From an uncultured Acidobacteriota bacterium (GTDB lineage Bacteria; Acidobacteriota; Terriglobia; Bryobacterales; Bryobacteraceae), in contig CADEFM010000009.1 of NCBI GenBank assembly GCA_902826605.1, forward strand, positions 62,001 through 126,000: 64,000 nucleotides of DNA, written 5' to 3'. The notes under the pieces were generated by a model that saw nothing but the letters and a program-made list of their open reading frames with translations, searched no databases and was not told the origin of the DNA. Below, piece by piece: positions 1 to 9,654 of the stretch. The position numbers and the translations under genes are program-made. The stretch's first letter is position 1, and each line of letters opens with the position of its first letter.

Positions 1-1
1 A

Positions 2-466
2 CGCGCCTATTTGGACACTGCATTGGTGGTCCGAACCTCCGGCGTGTACGGCCCGGGGGGACTCGATACAGCTCGCGGAAATTTCGTGGAATTGATGTTA
101 CGCCTGTCCACGAATGGCCAACCGATTCGCGTCGTGGAAGATCACGTTGCGTCCCCGACCTTCGCGCCCGCCCTGGCGTCACGCACTGCGGATCTGGTGG
201 AACGCGAGGCGCAAGGATTGTTTCACATCGCTGGCGGCACACCCATTTCCTGGTTTGACTGGGCCGTGAAGATTTTCAGGGCAGCGGGAGTGAATCCTCC
301 GTTAAAGGCCACCAATGAGCGGGAGTTTCGCACCGCCGCCCGGCGGCCGAAGTTTTCGGCCCTGTCGAACGCGAAATTGGAATCCCTGGGAATCGCCGTG
401 ATGCCACCGCTGGACGAGGCGATCGGCTTGTATTTATTGGCGCGAAGCCGCAAAGTGGCTCAATAA
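2..466 (+). CDS. rmlD: dTDP-4-dehydrorhamnose reductase, C-terminal part
   Basis: This is the C-terminal ~154 residues of an RmlD-like reductase, cut by the window start; the frame is open from base 2, so the true start lies upstream. The family reduces dTDP-6-deoxy-L-lyxo-4-hexulose to dTDP-L-rhamnose with NAD(P)H in the cytoplasm. Visible family features are the VVRTSGVYGPGG strand that follows the catalytic Tyr-Lys region, the VVEDHVASPT segment and the GLFHIAGG stretch typical of the substrate domain. The Rossmann motif and catalytic YxxxK are off-window, so activity cannot be judged. It converges on the TPR gene. Confidence 0.85.
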   Translation, partial: RAYLDTALVVRTSGVYGPGGLDTARGNFVELMLRLSTNGQPIRVVEDHVASPTFAPALASRTADLVEREAQGLFHIAGGTPISWFDWAVKIFRAAGVNPPLKATNEREFRTAARRPKFSALSNAKLESLGIAVMPPLDEAIGLYLLARSRKVAQ

Positions 467-490
467 AGACAGGCTACTCAACTGCACAAA

Positions 491-2518
491 TCAGTTTCGT
501 GTGCCGTTTTCCCGCGCTAGCCGGACGCGTGCACCCTCGAGCTTTGTTTTGACCTTGGCGATCTCCTCCGGCCGCATTTCCGCCGGGGAACTGGAATCCC
601 ATTCCTTTAGCGACACCTCCCACTGCGCGACTGCTTCTTTCACCTTGGACTGCTTCATCAGGACGTCTGCAAGATGGTCGTGCACGGTAGGATCGCGCGG
701 CGTCTTCTGGATGGCCAAACGTAAGTTCCGCTCCGCCTCATCCAACCGCCCCATGCGATAGTAGACCCAGCCAAGGCTATCGAGATATGCGCCATTGCCG
801 GGGTCCCCGTCGAGCGCCTTATTGATCAGTCCCAGCGATTCCTCCAGCCGCAGATTGCGGTCAGCCAGCATATAGCCGATGTAATTCATCGCGCCCGCAC
901 TGTCGGGATCCACTTTCAAGACCTTGCGGAATTCCACTTCCGCCTGTTCCACGCGATTCGTTCGCTCAAACATCGCGCCACGCATGAACCACACTCCCTG
1001 GCGGGCTTCATCGGAGTCCGACAATTTTTCAGCGGCGTCCAGAGCCTTGGCCATATCGTCGAACTTGCGGCCTTTTTCGTACACTTCCGCCAACGCCAAT
1101 TGAATCTCGCGATCCTCTTTGCCGCCTAAAAGCTTCTTCAGATCGGTTGCGGCCTCATCGGACTTGCCCATTTCCGCCAACAACCGGTTGCGCACGAACC
1201 GAAGCATGCGGTCGTCCGCGTACTTGCGTGCGGCGATCTCGGCTTCCTGCTGCGCCTTGACGAAATCCTTCCCACTTCGGTAGGCCTCAATCACACGGGC
1301 GGAAACCCGCGGTCCCAGACCAGAATCCAACTCACCCATTTGCCGGTAGGCTTCCACTGCCGAATCCGTCTGTTCTATGGAGAGGTACAGCGCGGCCAGC
1401 CTTTCAAGAAGGTCGGCGCGGTTGGCGCGCTCGGCCTGATTGTAGTTTCGCTTTGCTGTGCCCGCGAGAATGTCCTTTAACAACTGCGCCGCATCCCGAA
1501 CCTTATCCTCGGCCTCCAGAATGTTCACTTCGTTAAAACGGATCTCGATGGAATTAGGTTCCAGCGCCTTGGCTTTGTCGCCGGCTTCGCGGGCTTTGGC
1601 AAAATCTCTCTTCTGGCGATAAAGCTGGGAAATTCGAAGGTACGCCAGTGCGTCCGCGGGATCGTCCGCCACCAATTCGCTGTAAATGGCGAGCGATGCG
1701 TCGTACTGTTGCGCGAAGAGCAGATCCTGCGCCAGATTGCGGCGCACTTCGCGCTCATTCACAGGGTTGAACTCCAATTCCCTGCGCAGAGCCTGAGCTG
1801 CGAGATTAAATTCCCGCATCTGTTCATAGGCCACGGCCAGCGCGTGCAGACTGCGAGCGGTGGGACTCCTATCCGCCAAACTCTTCAGCAGATCGGCGGC
1901 GCGTTTGTTGTCGCCCAAGTCGGCGTAAACCAGCGCGAGGCCTGTTAATGCATCCTCGTTTGCGGGATCAATGGCCAACACCGCTTGATAAGATTTCTCA
2001 GCATCAACGGAATTGTCGGAGGCTTTGTACAGACGGGCCAGCATCAACCATGCTTCGGTTTCGCGCGGAGCGAGCGTGGTGATCTTCAGATACTGCTCGA
2101 TGGCCCGCCGCAGCATATTTTCATCGATTTTCCCGCGCTGGGCATCTCCGACCTGGCGAGTGAAAACACGTGCGAGCAAACGGTGCGCGGCAAGATCGTT
2201 TGGATTTACCTTCAGCGTCTCTTCGGCGTCAGTGACCGCCTCGCGCCACCGGCCCGATTGAATGTAGAGATCGGACAATTCCTCGGCTAACATCGAGGTT
2301 GTCGGATCCGCCTTAATTGCTTCCTTGTAATTTTCGATGGCGCGATTCACGAAATCGCCCCGGTTGCCCAATGAGCCGGCCTGCTCCGCGTACATGTGAG
2401 CAAGAGAATAGTGATAGTAGGCGGTGGCGCGATCTACTTTGGGTGCGGACGCCTGCTGCGCCTCGGCCTGCGACACAAACGCAGCGACCCCCACCACCAT
2501 CAGCAGAGCTTTATGCAT
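491..2518 (-). CDS. Secreted tetratricopeptide-repeat protein
   Basis: A 675-residue protein with a signal peptide (hydrophobic residues 4-20, then AEAQQ) followed almost entirely by TPR-like helical hairpins from about residue 30 to 650. Many units show the TPR spacing of W/L, G, Y, A and P, for example near YLDSLGWVYYRMGRLDEAE. No enzymatic domain is visible. TPR arrays are protein-binding scaffolds, and a periplasmic or outer-membrane-associated role is inferred from the signal peptide. The start is supported by an AGGAGA-type ribosome site just upstream. It is divergent from miaA across ~95 bases that must hold both promoters. Confidence 0.85.
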   Translation of the reverse strand: MHKALLMVVGVAAFVSQAEAQQASAPKVDRATAYYHYSLAHMYAEQAGSLGNRGDFVNRAIENYKEAIKADPTTSMLAEELSDLYIQSGRWREAVTDAEETLKVNPNDLAAHRLLARVFTRQVGDAQRGKIDENMLRRAIEQYLKITTLAPRETEAWLMLARLYKASDNSVDAEKSYQAVLAIDPANEDALTGLALVYADLGDNKRAADLLKSLADRSPTARSLHALAVAYEQMREFNLAAQALRRELEFNPVNEREVRRNLAQDLLFAQQYDASLAIYSELVADDPADALAYLRISQLYRQKRDFAKAREAGDKAKALEPNSIEIRFNEVNILEAEDKVRDAAQLLKDILAGTAKRNYNQAERANRADLLERLAALYLSIEQTDSAVEAYRQMGELDSGLGPRVSARVIEAYRSGKDFVKAQQEAEIAARKYADDRMLRFVRNRLLAEMGKSDEAATDLKKLLGGKEDREIQLALAEVYEKGRKFDDMAKALDAAEKLSDSDEARQGVWFMRGAMFERTNRVEQAEVEFRKVLKVDPDSAGAMNYIGYMLADRNLRLEESLGLINKALDGDPGNGAYLDSLGWVYYRMGRLDEAERNLRLAIQKTPRDPTVHDHLADVLMKQSKVKEAVAQWEVSLKEWDSSSPAEMRPEEIAKVKTKLEGARVRLARENGTRN

Positions 2519-2613
2519 GAGGCTCTCCTACCTTATTTTGGGCGCGCAAAACCCGCCCAACTATAGTATACCGATACGATATCAGTAGTTGGGGCTGTGG
2601 CCCACTCCGAATC

Positions 2614-3543
2614 TTGAGCGCAAACCTGCATCCTTTGATCGTCATTGCTGGTCCCACGGGATCCGGCAAGAGCCGCTTGGGTATAGCGATCGCCCGGCAG
2701 GTGAAAGGCGAGATCGTCAACTGCGATTCGCTTCAAATCTATGCGGGATTCGACATAGGTACCGCCAAAACGCCGCCTGTCGAGCGCGCAAACATACAGC
2801 ATCACCTATTCGACGTGCTTCAGCCGCATCAGGTTTACTCCGCGGGTGAGTATTCGCGGGATGCTCGGAATATACTGCGCGCTATCTGTTCGCGTGGCCA
2901 TTTGCCAGTGGTAGTGGGCGGAACGGGATTCTATCTCCGGGCACTCCTCAGCGGCCTTCCACCCCTTCCACAACGGGACACCAATTTGCGGGCGCGTTTG
3001 CTATTGCGTGAAACCCGGCGGCCTGGGAGCTTGCATCGTCTGCTCTCCAGACTGGAACCGGCCGCCGCCGGGCGCATCCACGCAAACGACGTGCAGAAAG
3101 TCACCCGCGCCCTGGAAATCCGCCTGTTGACGAAGAATGCCCTGCCCGCTTCCGCGGTTGCACCTCCTCTGGCAGGGTTTCGGGTGATCAAGATCGGATT
3201 AAACCCGGACCGTGCGGCGTTGAATGCACGCTTGGATGCGCGCGTCGAAGACATGTTCCGCTGCGGTCTGCTCGACGAAGTAGGAGGGCTGTTGGCGGCG
3301 GACGCCTCAGGTGCGGAAAAGCCTTTTGAGTCGTTGGGGTACAAGCAGGCGCTTCGGCACCTAAGAGGCGCAATGACAGTCCATGAAGCCATAGCCTCCA
3401 CGCAGCTAGAGACCCGGCAATACGCGAAACGCCAACTTACCTGGTTCCGCCGCGACCCTGAAATATTCTGGATTCAGGATTTCGGAGACTCCCCCGGCTC
3501 GCTCGTCCTCGCGTTGGCGCACATCGAAAAGGGACGAGGCTGA
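2614..3543 (+). CDS. miaA: tRNA dimethylallyltransferase
   Basis: MiaA transfers a dimethylallyl group from DMAPP to N6 of A37 in tRNAs that read UNN codons. The 309-residue product has the P-loop GPTGSGKS at residues 13-20, the DSLQIY motif after it, the [14 protein letters not shown] segment and the late KRQLTWFRR tRNA-binding motif, at normal family length. The start used is TTG at 2614; no ATG fits the conserved N terminus. Downstream, after 26 bases, lies a cyclophilin gene on the same strand. Confidence 0.95.
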   Translation: MSANLHPLIVIAGPTGSGKSRLGIAIARQVKGEIVNCDSLQIYAGFDIGTAKTPPVERANIQHHLFDVLQPHQVYSAGEYSRDARNILRAICSRGHLPVVVGGTGFYLRALLSGLPPLPQRDTNLRARLLLRETRRPGSLHRLLSRLEPAAAGRIHANDVQKVTRALEIRLLTKNALPASAVAPPLAGFRVIKIGLNPDRAALNARLDARVEDMFRCGLLDEVGGLLAADASGAEKPFESLGYKQALRHLRGAMTVHEAIASTQLETRQYAKRQLTWFRRDPEIFWIQDFGDSPGSLVLALAHIEKGRG

Positions 3544-3569
3544 CTTCTCCGCGTTACACTGAAATTCTC

Positions 3570-4052
3570 ATGTCCAATCAATACCCGAAACCGCCCGCCA
3601 TGGCGATTGACGCGAACAAGAAATATACGGCGACATTCACTACTTCGCGCGGCACCATCGTGTGCGAGCTCTTCGCCAAGGAAGCACCCAATACCGTCAA
3701 TAATTTTGTATTCCTGGCGCGTGACAAGTTTTACGACGGAACGGTCTTCCACCGTGTGATTAAAGATTTCATGGTGCAGGGCGGTGACCCCACCGGCACC
3801 GGCCGCGGGGGCCCCGGATACCGCTTCGACGATGAGTTCAAGGGCAATCCCCACCGCCACAAAGTAGGATCGCTCTCAATGGCCAATGCCGGCCCGGGCA
3901 CCAACGGAAGCCAGTTTTTCATCACGCACATCGCCACGGATTGGCTGGATGGGAAGCATACGGTTTTTGGCCAGGTCCTTAGCGGTCAGGATGTGGTGAA
4001 CGCCACGCAGCAGGGCGATCAATTGAAGAGCGTGGCCATCAGCGAAGAATAG
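3570..4052 (+). CDS. Cyclophilin-type peptidyl-prolyl isomerase
   Basis: A 160-residue single-domain cyclophilin that isomerises peptidyl-proline bonds. The core motifs are present: [19 protein letters not shown] (catalytic Arg, then the FMxQGGD block), [18 protein letters not shown], and [12 protein letters not shown] with the Trp-Leu-Asp cyclosporin-site region. No signal peptide is seen, so a cytoplasmic location is likely. It follows miaA closely and may share its transcript. Confidence 0.95.
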   Translation: MSNQYPKPPAMAIDANKKYTATFTTSRGTIVCELFAKEAPNTVNNFVFLARDKFYDGTVFHRVIKDFMVQGGDPTGTGRGGPGYRFDDEFKGNPHRHKVGSLSMANAGPGTNGSQFFITHIATDWLDGKHTVFGQVLSGQDVVNATQQGDQLKSVAISEE

Positions 4053-4140
4053 CTCTATCGACGCGATGGATGCTACGTCTTTCGCGCAACTGCTCGACGG
4101 TACGCGCAACAGTCATTACCCTAGCTTTAAAATGGCAGTT

Positions 4141-4917
4141 ATGAAGGTGTCGCGGACCCTTGCTATCGGAATGGCAATCAGCCTCGGCGCTCAAAGCCTT
4201 CCTACCGTCCACCAAAGTCGCGACAGAGATTTTACCGAGCGTAGCGCCAAGTTAGATACAAGGTTCGAATCGCATATCTTCCAGAGCCGCAACGGGCGCA
4301 CGATGCCTTATCGTTTGTTTCGCCCCTCCGAAGGCTCAGACAAGCTTCCGCTAGTGGTTTACCTACATGGCTCAGGTGGCTCAGGCAACGATAATATGCG
4401 CCAAATCGAGGGAGGAAATATCTTCGGCACGCATGTGTGGGCGCTCGACGAAAATCAATCTCGCTTCCCTGCTTTCGTCCTTGCGCCGCAGACACATTTA
4501 TCTCAAGGTTGGGGGCAGGAAGGTCTGGAACTCACAATCGAGCTTATTCAAGCGTTGATTCGCGATTTGGCGATCGACCCAGCAAGAGTCTACTTGACAG
4601 GTCAATCTATGGGAGGAATCGGCACCTGGAATATATTGGCCGCGCATGCGCCGTTCTTTGCGGCAGCTGTAATCGTCTGCGGAGCCGGCGATCCGGGCCA
4701 AGCGTCCCTAACACATGGCACGCCAATTTGGATTTTTCACGGGACTCTCGATAGGACTATCCGTGTGGAAAGGGCGCGACTGATCGTGCAAGCACTGACA
4801 AAGGAAGGCGGCAAACCTAAGTACACGGAGTATCCAACTATTGGTCACGCCGTCTGGGAATCGGCATATACGGAACCAACGTTGATCAATTGGCTTTTCT
4901 CTCAAAGGAGGCCTTAG
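4141..4917 (+). CDS. Secreted alpha/beta-hydrolase (predicted peptidase/esterase)
   Basis: A 258-residue serine hydrolase resembling the phospholipase/carboxylesterase and COG4099 predicted-peptidase group. It has an N-terminal signal-like helix (MKVSRTLAIGMAISLGAQS), an oxyanion-type YLHGSGG turn, the nucleophile elbow GQSMGG (Ser156), a late HGTLDRT acid turn and a C-terminal GHAVW histidine, so a complete Ser-Asp-His triad is plausible. The frame is open to ATG 4066, but ATG 4141 (or 4132) places the signal sequence at the N terminus and is preferred. The substrate is unknown. Confidence 0.8.
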   Translation: MKVSRTLAIGMAISLGAQSLPTVHQSRDRDFTERSAKLDTRFESHIFQSRNGRTMPYRLFRPSEGSDKLPLVVYLHGSGGSGNDNMRQIEGGNIFGTHVWALDENQSRFPAFVLAPQTHLSQGWGQEGLELTIELIQALIRDLAIDPARVYLTGQSMGGIGTWNILAAHAPFFAAAVIVCGAGDPGQASLTHGTPIWIFHGTLDRTIRVERARLIVQALTKEGGKPKYTEYPTIGHAVWESAYTEPTLINWLFSQRRP

Positions 4918-5137
4918 CCAACACAGGCGACCTTGATCGAAACAGCGCAGGAAGACCACGGTCGTGTTCATGGCGCACACTATCCGCTACTCGCACGAGT
5001 GCAGGCTTGGTTTCTGCCCGATGGAATGGTCCGGCAGTGGCTCGGTTCGAATGGATTGGAAGGCAATGATACGTGAAGGAAGAACCACTCGTTCATTCCA
5101 TCGCCTCGAACAAGCACTCGATGCCCGGCCGAAGCCG

Positions 5138-5968
5138 CTACGGCTTTCCACGAAGCTGCTCTTCCAGATCGTCCACTTTATCCACCAGCAAGTTCAGTTT
5201 CCGTCCCAGGTCCCGGATCTCCATTTCCGCGCGGCGGTTGACGTCGAAGTCAAGTTCGCTCCTTAGGCGGTCCTTCGAGTCCTGGCGGTTCTGGCTCATC
5301 ATGATGACGGGCGCTTGAATGGCGGCCAGCATCGACAAGAACAAATTCAGCAGGATGAACGGATATGGATCCCAGGCTCTCTGTGCCAAACCCACATTCA
5401 TCGCCGTATACACCAGCAAAATCACGGCGAACAGAATAATGAATGCCCACGATCCGCCAAAGTGAGCGACGGCGTCCGCCATGCGCTCGCCTAAAGTCGC
5501 TTCGCGCTCGATCAACTCATTGACGTTGCGCATGGATCGCAGCCGCACCAGATTCTGGGCAGCATGAATATGCTTCCCGAGCACGGTCAGCATATCGAGA
5601 CCCGCCATGGGTTTGCTATGGACCAGCACTTCAATATCGTGGCGGTCGACCTCAATGCATTCCGATTCTTCCAGTGCGGTGGCGCTGGTTTGATGTGGCG
5701 TTGCCGCCAACATCGACGCCAAGCCGAAGAATTCGCCCTGCGCCGGCTCGCTCAGCACCACGTCCTGTGCGTCTTCGTCGATCGTGGTCAGGCGCACGGC
5801 TCCGGAGAGAACCACATAAGCGGCCCCGCCGTCATCGCCCATCTTGTAAATGCGCTGGCGCGGCGCAAATTTCTTGAGCTCCACCTGAGCTGCGAGCACC
5901 GCCAGCTCTTCGTCGTCTAACAACGCGAATAGAGCAACTTGTCTCAATACCATGGAATCGCACGCCAT
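5138..5968 (-). CDS. Cyclic-nucleotide-binding domain / DUF1003 membrane protein
   Basis: The 276-residue protein joins an N-terminal CNB/CRP-like beta-roll (about residues 10-125, with the GEFFGLASML phosphate-binding-cassette region) to a C-terminal DUF1003 module. The DUF1003 part has the FGGSWAFI motif, two membrane segments around residues 170-215, the PVIMMSQNRQ motif and a C-terminal coiled coil. DUF1003 proteins are uncharacterised membrane proteins; this fusion suggests nucleotide sensing at the membrane, which is inference. A short hairpin (5131-5147) overlaps the stop codon. It is divergent from the next gene by about 25 bases. Confidence 0.85.
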   Translation of the reverse strand: MACDSMVLRQVALFALLDDEELAVLAAQVELKKFAPRQRIYKMGDDGGAAYVVLSGAVRLTTIDEDAQDVVLSEPAQGEFFGLASMLAATPHQTSATALEESECIEVDRHDIEVLVHSKPMAGLDMLTVLGKHIHAAQNLVRLRSMRNVNELIEREATLGERMADAVAHFGGSWAFIILFAVILLVYTAMNVGLAQRAWDPYPFILLNLFLSMLAAIQAPVIMMSQNRQDSKDRLRSELDFDVNRRAEMEIRDLGRKLNLLVDKVDDLEEQLRGKP

Positions 5969-5993
5969 CAGTCACCTCGCTGAAATGTGTTGA

Positions 5994-6407
5994 GTGGATC
6001 GTCTGGCAACCCAAAGCCCAGCATTCCACAAGCGGCGGTCTTCCAACAAGGCGGACTACAATAAACTCGTGCAAGCTTGGTTCCCTCAACCGCGCTGGAA
6101 GCGGTATGCGGCCCAGAGCGGCTGGATCTATGAATATATTTTCGAAGGTCTGCCGGCCGAAGGGGAGTATCATTTTCGCGCCACCTCGGGCCCTGCCAAC
6201 AATATCGCCATCACCGTGTTGCTTGACGCGGCATGCCTGGCGCAATGGGGCGTGGCCAACCGGCCCCTGACTCCCGTCGAGAGCTACGGGATCGCCAAGT
6301 TGGCCCTGCTGCGAGCGCTGGATGAAGCAGCGTCGCCCGCCACGGTCACCCACGTGCGGCCCACTTTCCAGGTGATCGCGGAGATTTGCGCTGAATTGGA
6401 CTTGTAA
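5994..6407 (+). CDS. Hypothetical protein, 137 residues
   Basis: No family is recognised. The protein is soluble, without a signal peptide or membrane segment, and is rich in aromatic residues near its N terminus (VQAWFPQPRWKRY). A GTG start at 5994 gives 137 residues; a second in-frame GTG at 6069 would give 112 and would begin just before the first well-structured stretch. It is followed after 19 bases by the 262-residue gene and then the S2P protease, so it probably belongs to that operon. Coding status rests on the uninterrupted frame and operon position. Confidence 0.6.
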   Translation: MDRLATQSPAFHKRRSSNKADYNKLVQAWFPQPRWKRYAAQSGWIYEYIFEGLPAEGEYHFRATSGPANNIAITVLLDAACLAQWGVANRPLTPVESYGIAKLALLRALDEAASPATVTHVRPTFQVIAEICAELDL

Positions 6408-6426
6408 GACAACATACAATGGAACC

Positions 6427-7215
6427 GTGCCCGGTCCTCACATTCCAACTCCCTTGGATCAGTTGGGGCCCCGGCCATTTTCTTTCTATCCACCCATCGC
6501 CGGGATGGAGCATAACGAATGGGTGTTGCAAAGCGGGTCGGTGGAAGAGATTCAGGTTCGCAATACGAAGACACGGCACAGCGTGTGGATCGCCCGGCGC
6601 CTGGTGACCGGCGTTTCCAGCATTGAAGAACCAGTGGTCATTGTCGGGCTGGTGAAGGATCTGGAATACAAGGAAGGCATGGTTGTACCGCTGGTGCGGC
6701 GAGTGATTGAAATGCCGCGCGCGGTGAATGACGTTCCTTGGCGTGCGCCCGCTTCCCCAACGCCCGGACGGCTCGCCCCGGTGGTGGGTATCCGATTGGC
6801 CGCCGAACCGGACATGCGGAAGGGCCGCTCCTGGTTGGCGCGCATTGCGGCGGGAGTGCTGACCTGCGTCATTGGCCTGATCGTCTATCGGGAAGGACCG
6901 CTGGGCCCCCGTGCACGCTTCTTTTCAGCGCCGCCGCGCGTTGCACTGCCCTTTACTCCGGACGACGACCGTGACTCGCTGGTTGGCCGGCTGGGACGGC
7001 CCTCCATGGAAGTGGTGCGCCGGACTTCCCAGCCAGGTCTCGAATTTTATCTGCTGCGCTATCCGGAACGCGGGTTTACGCTGGTGCTGCTGGGCGGCAG
7101 CCGCGAAGGCGCCCGCTATGCCGGCGCATTGGGCCGCGGAGGACGCGTTATTCATTCGGTGCCTCTGGCAGACGGCAAGGATTCGGCGCCCACGCTCGCA
7201 AGCCTGCGCCGCTGA
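6427..7215 (+). CDS. Single-pass membrane protein next to a site-2 protease
   Basis: The 262-residue product is not recognised. It has an N-terminal ~130-residue soluble region, one clear transmembrane helix at about residues 136-154 preceded by RKGR (positive-inside, so the N terminus is probably cytoplasmic) and a ~100-residue C-terminal region that would be extracytoplasmic. The GTG start at 6427 lies 19 bases after the preceding gene; the gap to the S2P gene is also 19 bases. The topology and position make it a candidate partner or substrate of the downstream intramembrane protease, but this is inference only. Confidence 0.65.
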   Translation: MPGPHIPTPLDQLGPRPFSFYPPIAGMEHNEWVLQSGSVEEIQVRNTKTRHSVWIARRLVTGVSSIEEPVVIVGLVKDLEYKEGMVVPLVRRVIEMPRAVNDVPWRAPASPTPGRLAPVVGIRLAAEPDMRKGRSWLARIAAGVLTCVIGLIVYREGPLGPRARFFSAPPRVALPFTPDDDRDSLVGRLGRPSMEVVRRTSQPGLEFYLLRYPERGFTLVLLGGSREGARYAGALGRGGRVIHSVPLADGKDSAPTLASLRR

Positions 7216-7234
7216 ATACCAGAAGGAGGATGCA

Positions 7235-8323
7235 ATGAGGTGGTCGTGGAAACTGGGCACCTTCGCGGGCATTGGCGTCTACATGCACGCCACATTCACG
7301 CTGCTGATCCTGTGGGTAGTGCTGCGGGAATGGGGCCGCTCGCACGATCCATCTGCCGTGTTGCGGAGCGTCGCGTTCATCCTGCTCCTATTTCTTTGCG
7401 TGGTGCTGCATGAGTTCGGTCACGCTCTGACCGCGAAGCGTTTCGGCATACTTACGCGAGATATTACGCTGCTGCCTATTGGCGGAGTGGCCCGTCTGGA
7501 ACGCATGCCAGACGATCCCAAGCAAGAATTCTGGGTAGCGATTGCCGGCCCCGCGGTGAATGTGGTCATCGCAGCCGGACTGTTTCTCGTCTTGGGAGCG
7601 GCGGGCACTCTGCCTACGCTCGAGCAACTGGGCAGCCCACGTGCGCCCTTACTGGGGCAGTTAATGGTGGTGAATGTCTCGCTGTTCTTGTTCAATCTGC
7701 TTCCAGCTTTCCCCATGGACGGTGGTCGTATACTACGGGCCTTTCTCGCCATGCGGATGGAATATACGCGGGCGACTCAAGTGGCCGCATCCATCGGACA
7801 GGCGCTGGCATTGGCTCTGGGATTTGTCGGATTTTTCTACAACCCATTCATGATGTTTATCGCCGTCTTCGTGTGGATGGGCGCGGAACAGGAGGCCAGC
7901 ATGGTGAAGCTGAAATCCGCGCTGGGGGGCATTCCGGTGCGCAACGCGATGCTTACGGAATTCCACACTCTTTCACCTGCGGATTCATTGGAGCGTGCGG
8001 TGGAACTCTTGCTGGCGGGGTCCCAGAAAGACTTCCCGGTGGTGGAGAACGGTGATGTCAGGGGAATTCTGACGCAGGCGAAACTCATCGCTGGGCTGTC
8101 CCGCCGCGAATCCGCTCGCGTCTCCGACGCCATGGATACTGTTTTCCAAGCGACGGAAGCCGGCGATATGCTGGAAACCGCTTTCCGCCGCTTGCAAGAA
8201 TGCGAGTGCCGCGTAATGCCCGTTCTCGATAAAGGCACATTGGTGGGCGTACTAAACGCCGATAACGTTGGCGAATTCATGATGGTGCAGGCGGCCCTTG
8301 GACGGGAGGCGTTGCGCAAGTGA
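7235..8323 (+). CDS. Site-2-protease-family metalloprotease with CBS pair
   Basis: A 362-residue M50/S2P intramembrane zinc protease. The zinc-binding HEFGH is at residues 59-63 in a membrane helix, and the second ligand motif NLLPAFPMDGG is at 154-164. The C-terminal ~120 residues form two CBS motifs, which in this subfamily (SpoIVFB-like with CBS) usually sense adenine nucleotides. The true start is ATG 7235, preceded by AAGGAGGA at 7223-7230, although the frame stays open upstream. Such proteases cut membrane-embedded substrates, often anti-sigma factors; the substrate here is unknown. Confidence 0.9.
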   Translation: MRWSWKLGTFAGIGVYMHATFTLLILWVVLREWGRSHDPSAVLRSVAFILLLFLCVVLHEFGHALTAKRFGILTRDITLLPIGGVARLERMPDDPKQEFWVAIAGPAVNVVIAAGLFLVLGAAGTLPTLEQLGSPRAPLLGQLMVVNVSLFLFNLLPAFPMDGGRILRAFLAMRMEYTRATQVAASIGQALALALGFVGFFYNPFMMFIAVFVWMGAEQEASMVKLKSALGGIPVRNAMLTEFHTLSPADSLERAVELLLAGSQKDFPVVENGDVRGILTQAKLIAGLSRRESARVSDAMDTVFQATEAGDMLETAFRRLQECECRVMPVLDKGTLVGVLNADNVGEFMMVQAALGREALRK

Positions 8324-8325
8324 CG

Positions 8326-9654
8326 TCACCGGCTCGCCTGCTCCGCTTCGTGTTCCCCTTCCGTCACGTTTACTCGCAGCAGCGCCATCAGGCCGGTCGC
8401 GAAAAAAATAATCAGCGATAGAATCGCCAGCCGGTAGCTATTTGTCCATTGCAGCGCCAAACCGAAAACCAGCGGGCACAGCCAGCTGGTGCCTTTGTCG
8501 CTGATTTCGTAGATCCCGAAGTATTCGGCCTCCCGGCCCGTTGGAATCATGCGTGCGAAAAGAGATCTGCTCAATGCCTGAGTACCACCCATGACAACAG
8601 CCACCAGCGCACTTACCGCGAAAAATTCCGCTGTGGTATGCACTGCGGCGTAAAGGTAGAGCAGCGCCACGATCCACAACACCAAACTCACCGCGATCGC
8701 GCGTTTGGTATTAATACGCGAGGCCAGCCAGTTGAAGCCCAGCGCTCCTGGGAACGCCACGAACTGGACCATTAAAATCACCATCGTCAATGTGGAAACG
8801 GGTATTTTCAATTCGTCGTTGCCGAACTGCGAAGCCAGAGCAAGCACAGCCTGAATCGCATCGTTGTAGAACAAGAACGCCACCAGAAAGAGGGCAGTCT
8901 GCGGATAGCGCCGGATCTCGCGAATGGTATGACCTAGTTGCCGGAACACACCCGATAACACCTTGCGGCTGAACGCCGGCGCCTGCTCGCGGCCGCGATT
9001 GCGCAACGTCAGCAGCGGAGGAATCGTGAAGACGCCCCACCACAATCCCGCCGACCCCAGGCTGATTCGTACAGCGAACGTCTCACTGATGCCCAGCCGT
9101 GCCGCGTTCAAATACAGCAGCAAATTCAGGGCGAGCAGCGCGCCGCCGCCCAGATATCCGATACCCCATCCCTTGGAAGAAACCGCATCCCGTTGTTCCG
9201 GGGGTGCGATCTCCGGCAAAAAGGAATTCGACACGACAATCGATGCGCCGAAGCTCACATTGGCGATCAGAAATAGTGCGCCGCCGAGCAGATACTCGCT
9301 GCCGTCCAGAGTGAACATCGCAATCGCAGCTACCGCTCCCACGTAAGCGGTTACCGCAAGGCATTCCTTCTTTCGGCGGCCGTAATCGGCGATTGCGCCC
9401 ACCACGGGCAAAACCAGCACTTGCAGAATCACGGAGAAGCTGACCAGGTAGCTCCAGTAACTGCGCGCGTCCACCGTTAAGCCCAACGGATGCACATAGC
9501 CTGCGGAGTCGGCGGCGGCCTTCGCAAGAACGGTGAGATAGGGCCCCAGGAACAGTGCGATGGAGGTGGTGGCGAAACCGGAATTAGCCCAATCGTAAAC
9601 ATACCAGCCGCGCTGTTCGCGAATGCTGTAGGTTTCCCCGGTGGCGGACGTCAC
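8326..9654 (-). CDS. MFS transporter, UMF1/Atg22-like family
   Basis: A 442-residue polytopic membrane protein with about 12 hydrophobic segments. The N-terminal motif WYVYDWANSGFATTSIALFL and the later GYLGGGALLALNL segment are typical of UMF1 (vacuole-effluxer Atg22-like) MFS proteins. Substrates of bacterial members are mostly unknown; amino-acid efflux is the yeast precedent. Its start overlaps the end of the transglutaminase gene by four bases (9651-9654), so the two are co-transcribed and translationally coupled. Confidence 0.85.
   Translation of the reverse strand: MTSATGETYSIREQRGWYVYDWANSGFATTSIALFLGPYLTVLAKAAADSAGYVHPLGLTVDARSYWSYLVSFSVILQVLVLPVVGAIADYGRRKKECLAVTAYVGAVAAIAMFTLDGSEYLLGGALFLIANVSFGASIVVSNSFLPEIAPPEQRDAVSSKGWGIGYLGGGALLALNLLLYLNAARLGISETFAVRISLGSAGLWWGVFTIPPLLTLRNRGREQAPAFSRKVLSGVFRQLGHTIREIRRYPQTALFLVAFLFYNDAIQAVLALASQFGNDELKIPVSTLTMVILMVQFVAFPGALGFNWLASRINTKRAIAVSLVLWIVALLYLYAAVHTTAEFFAVSALVAVVMGGTQALSRSLFARMIPTGREAEYFGIYEISDKGTSWLCPLVFGLALQWTNSYRLAILSLIIFFATGLMALLRVNVTEGEHEAEQASR

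Noticed and set aside
5131..5147. A 6-7 bp hairpin (AAGCCG-CTA-CGGCTT) at the end of the CNB-DUF1003 gene, considered as a terminator
   Set aside because: The stop codon lies in the loop and no U-tract follows on the minus strand, so it was noted in the gene entry but not called a terminator.
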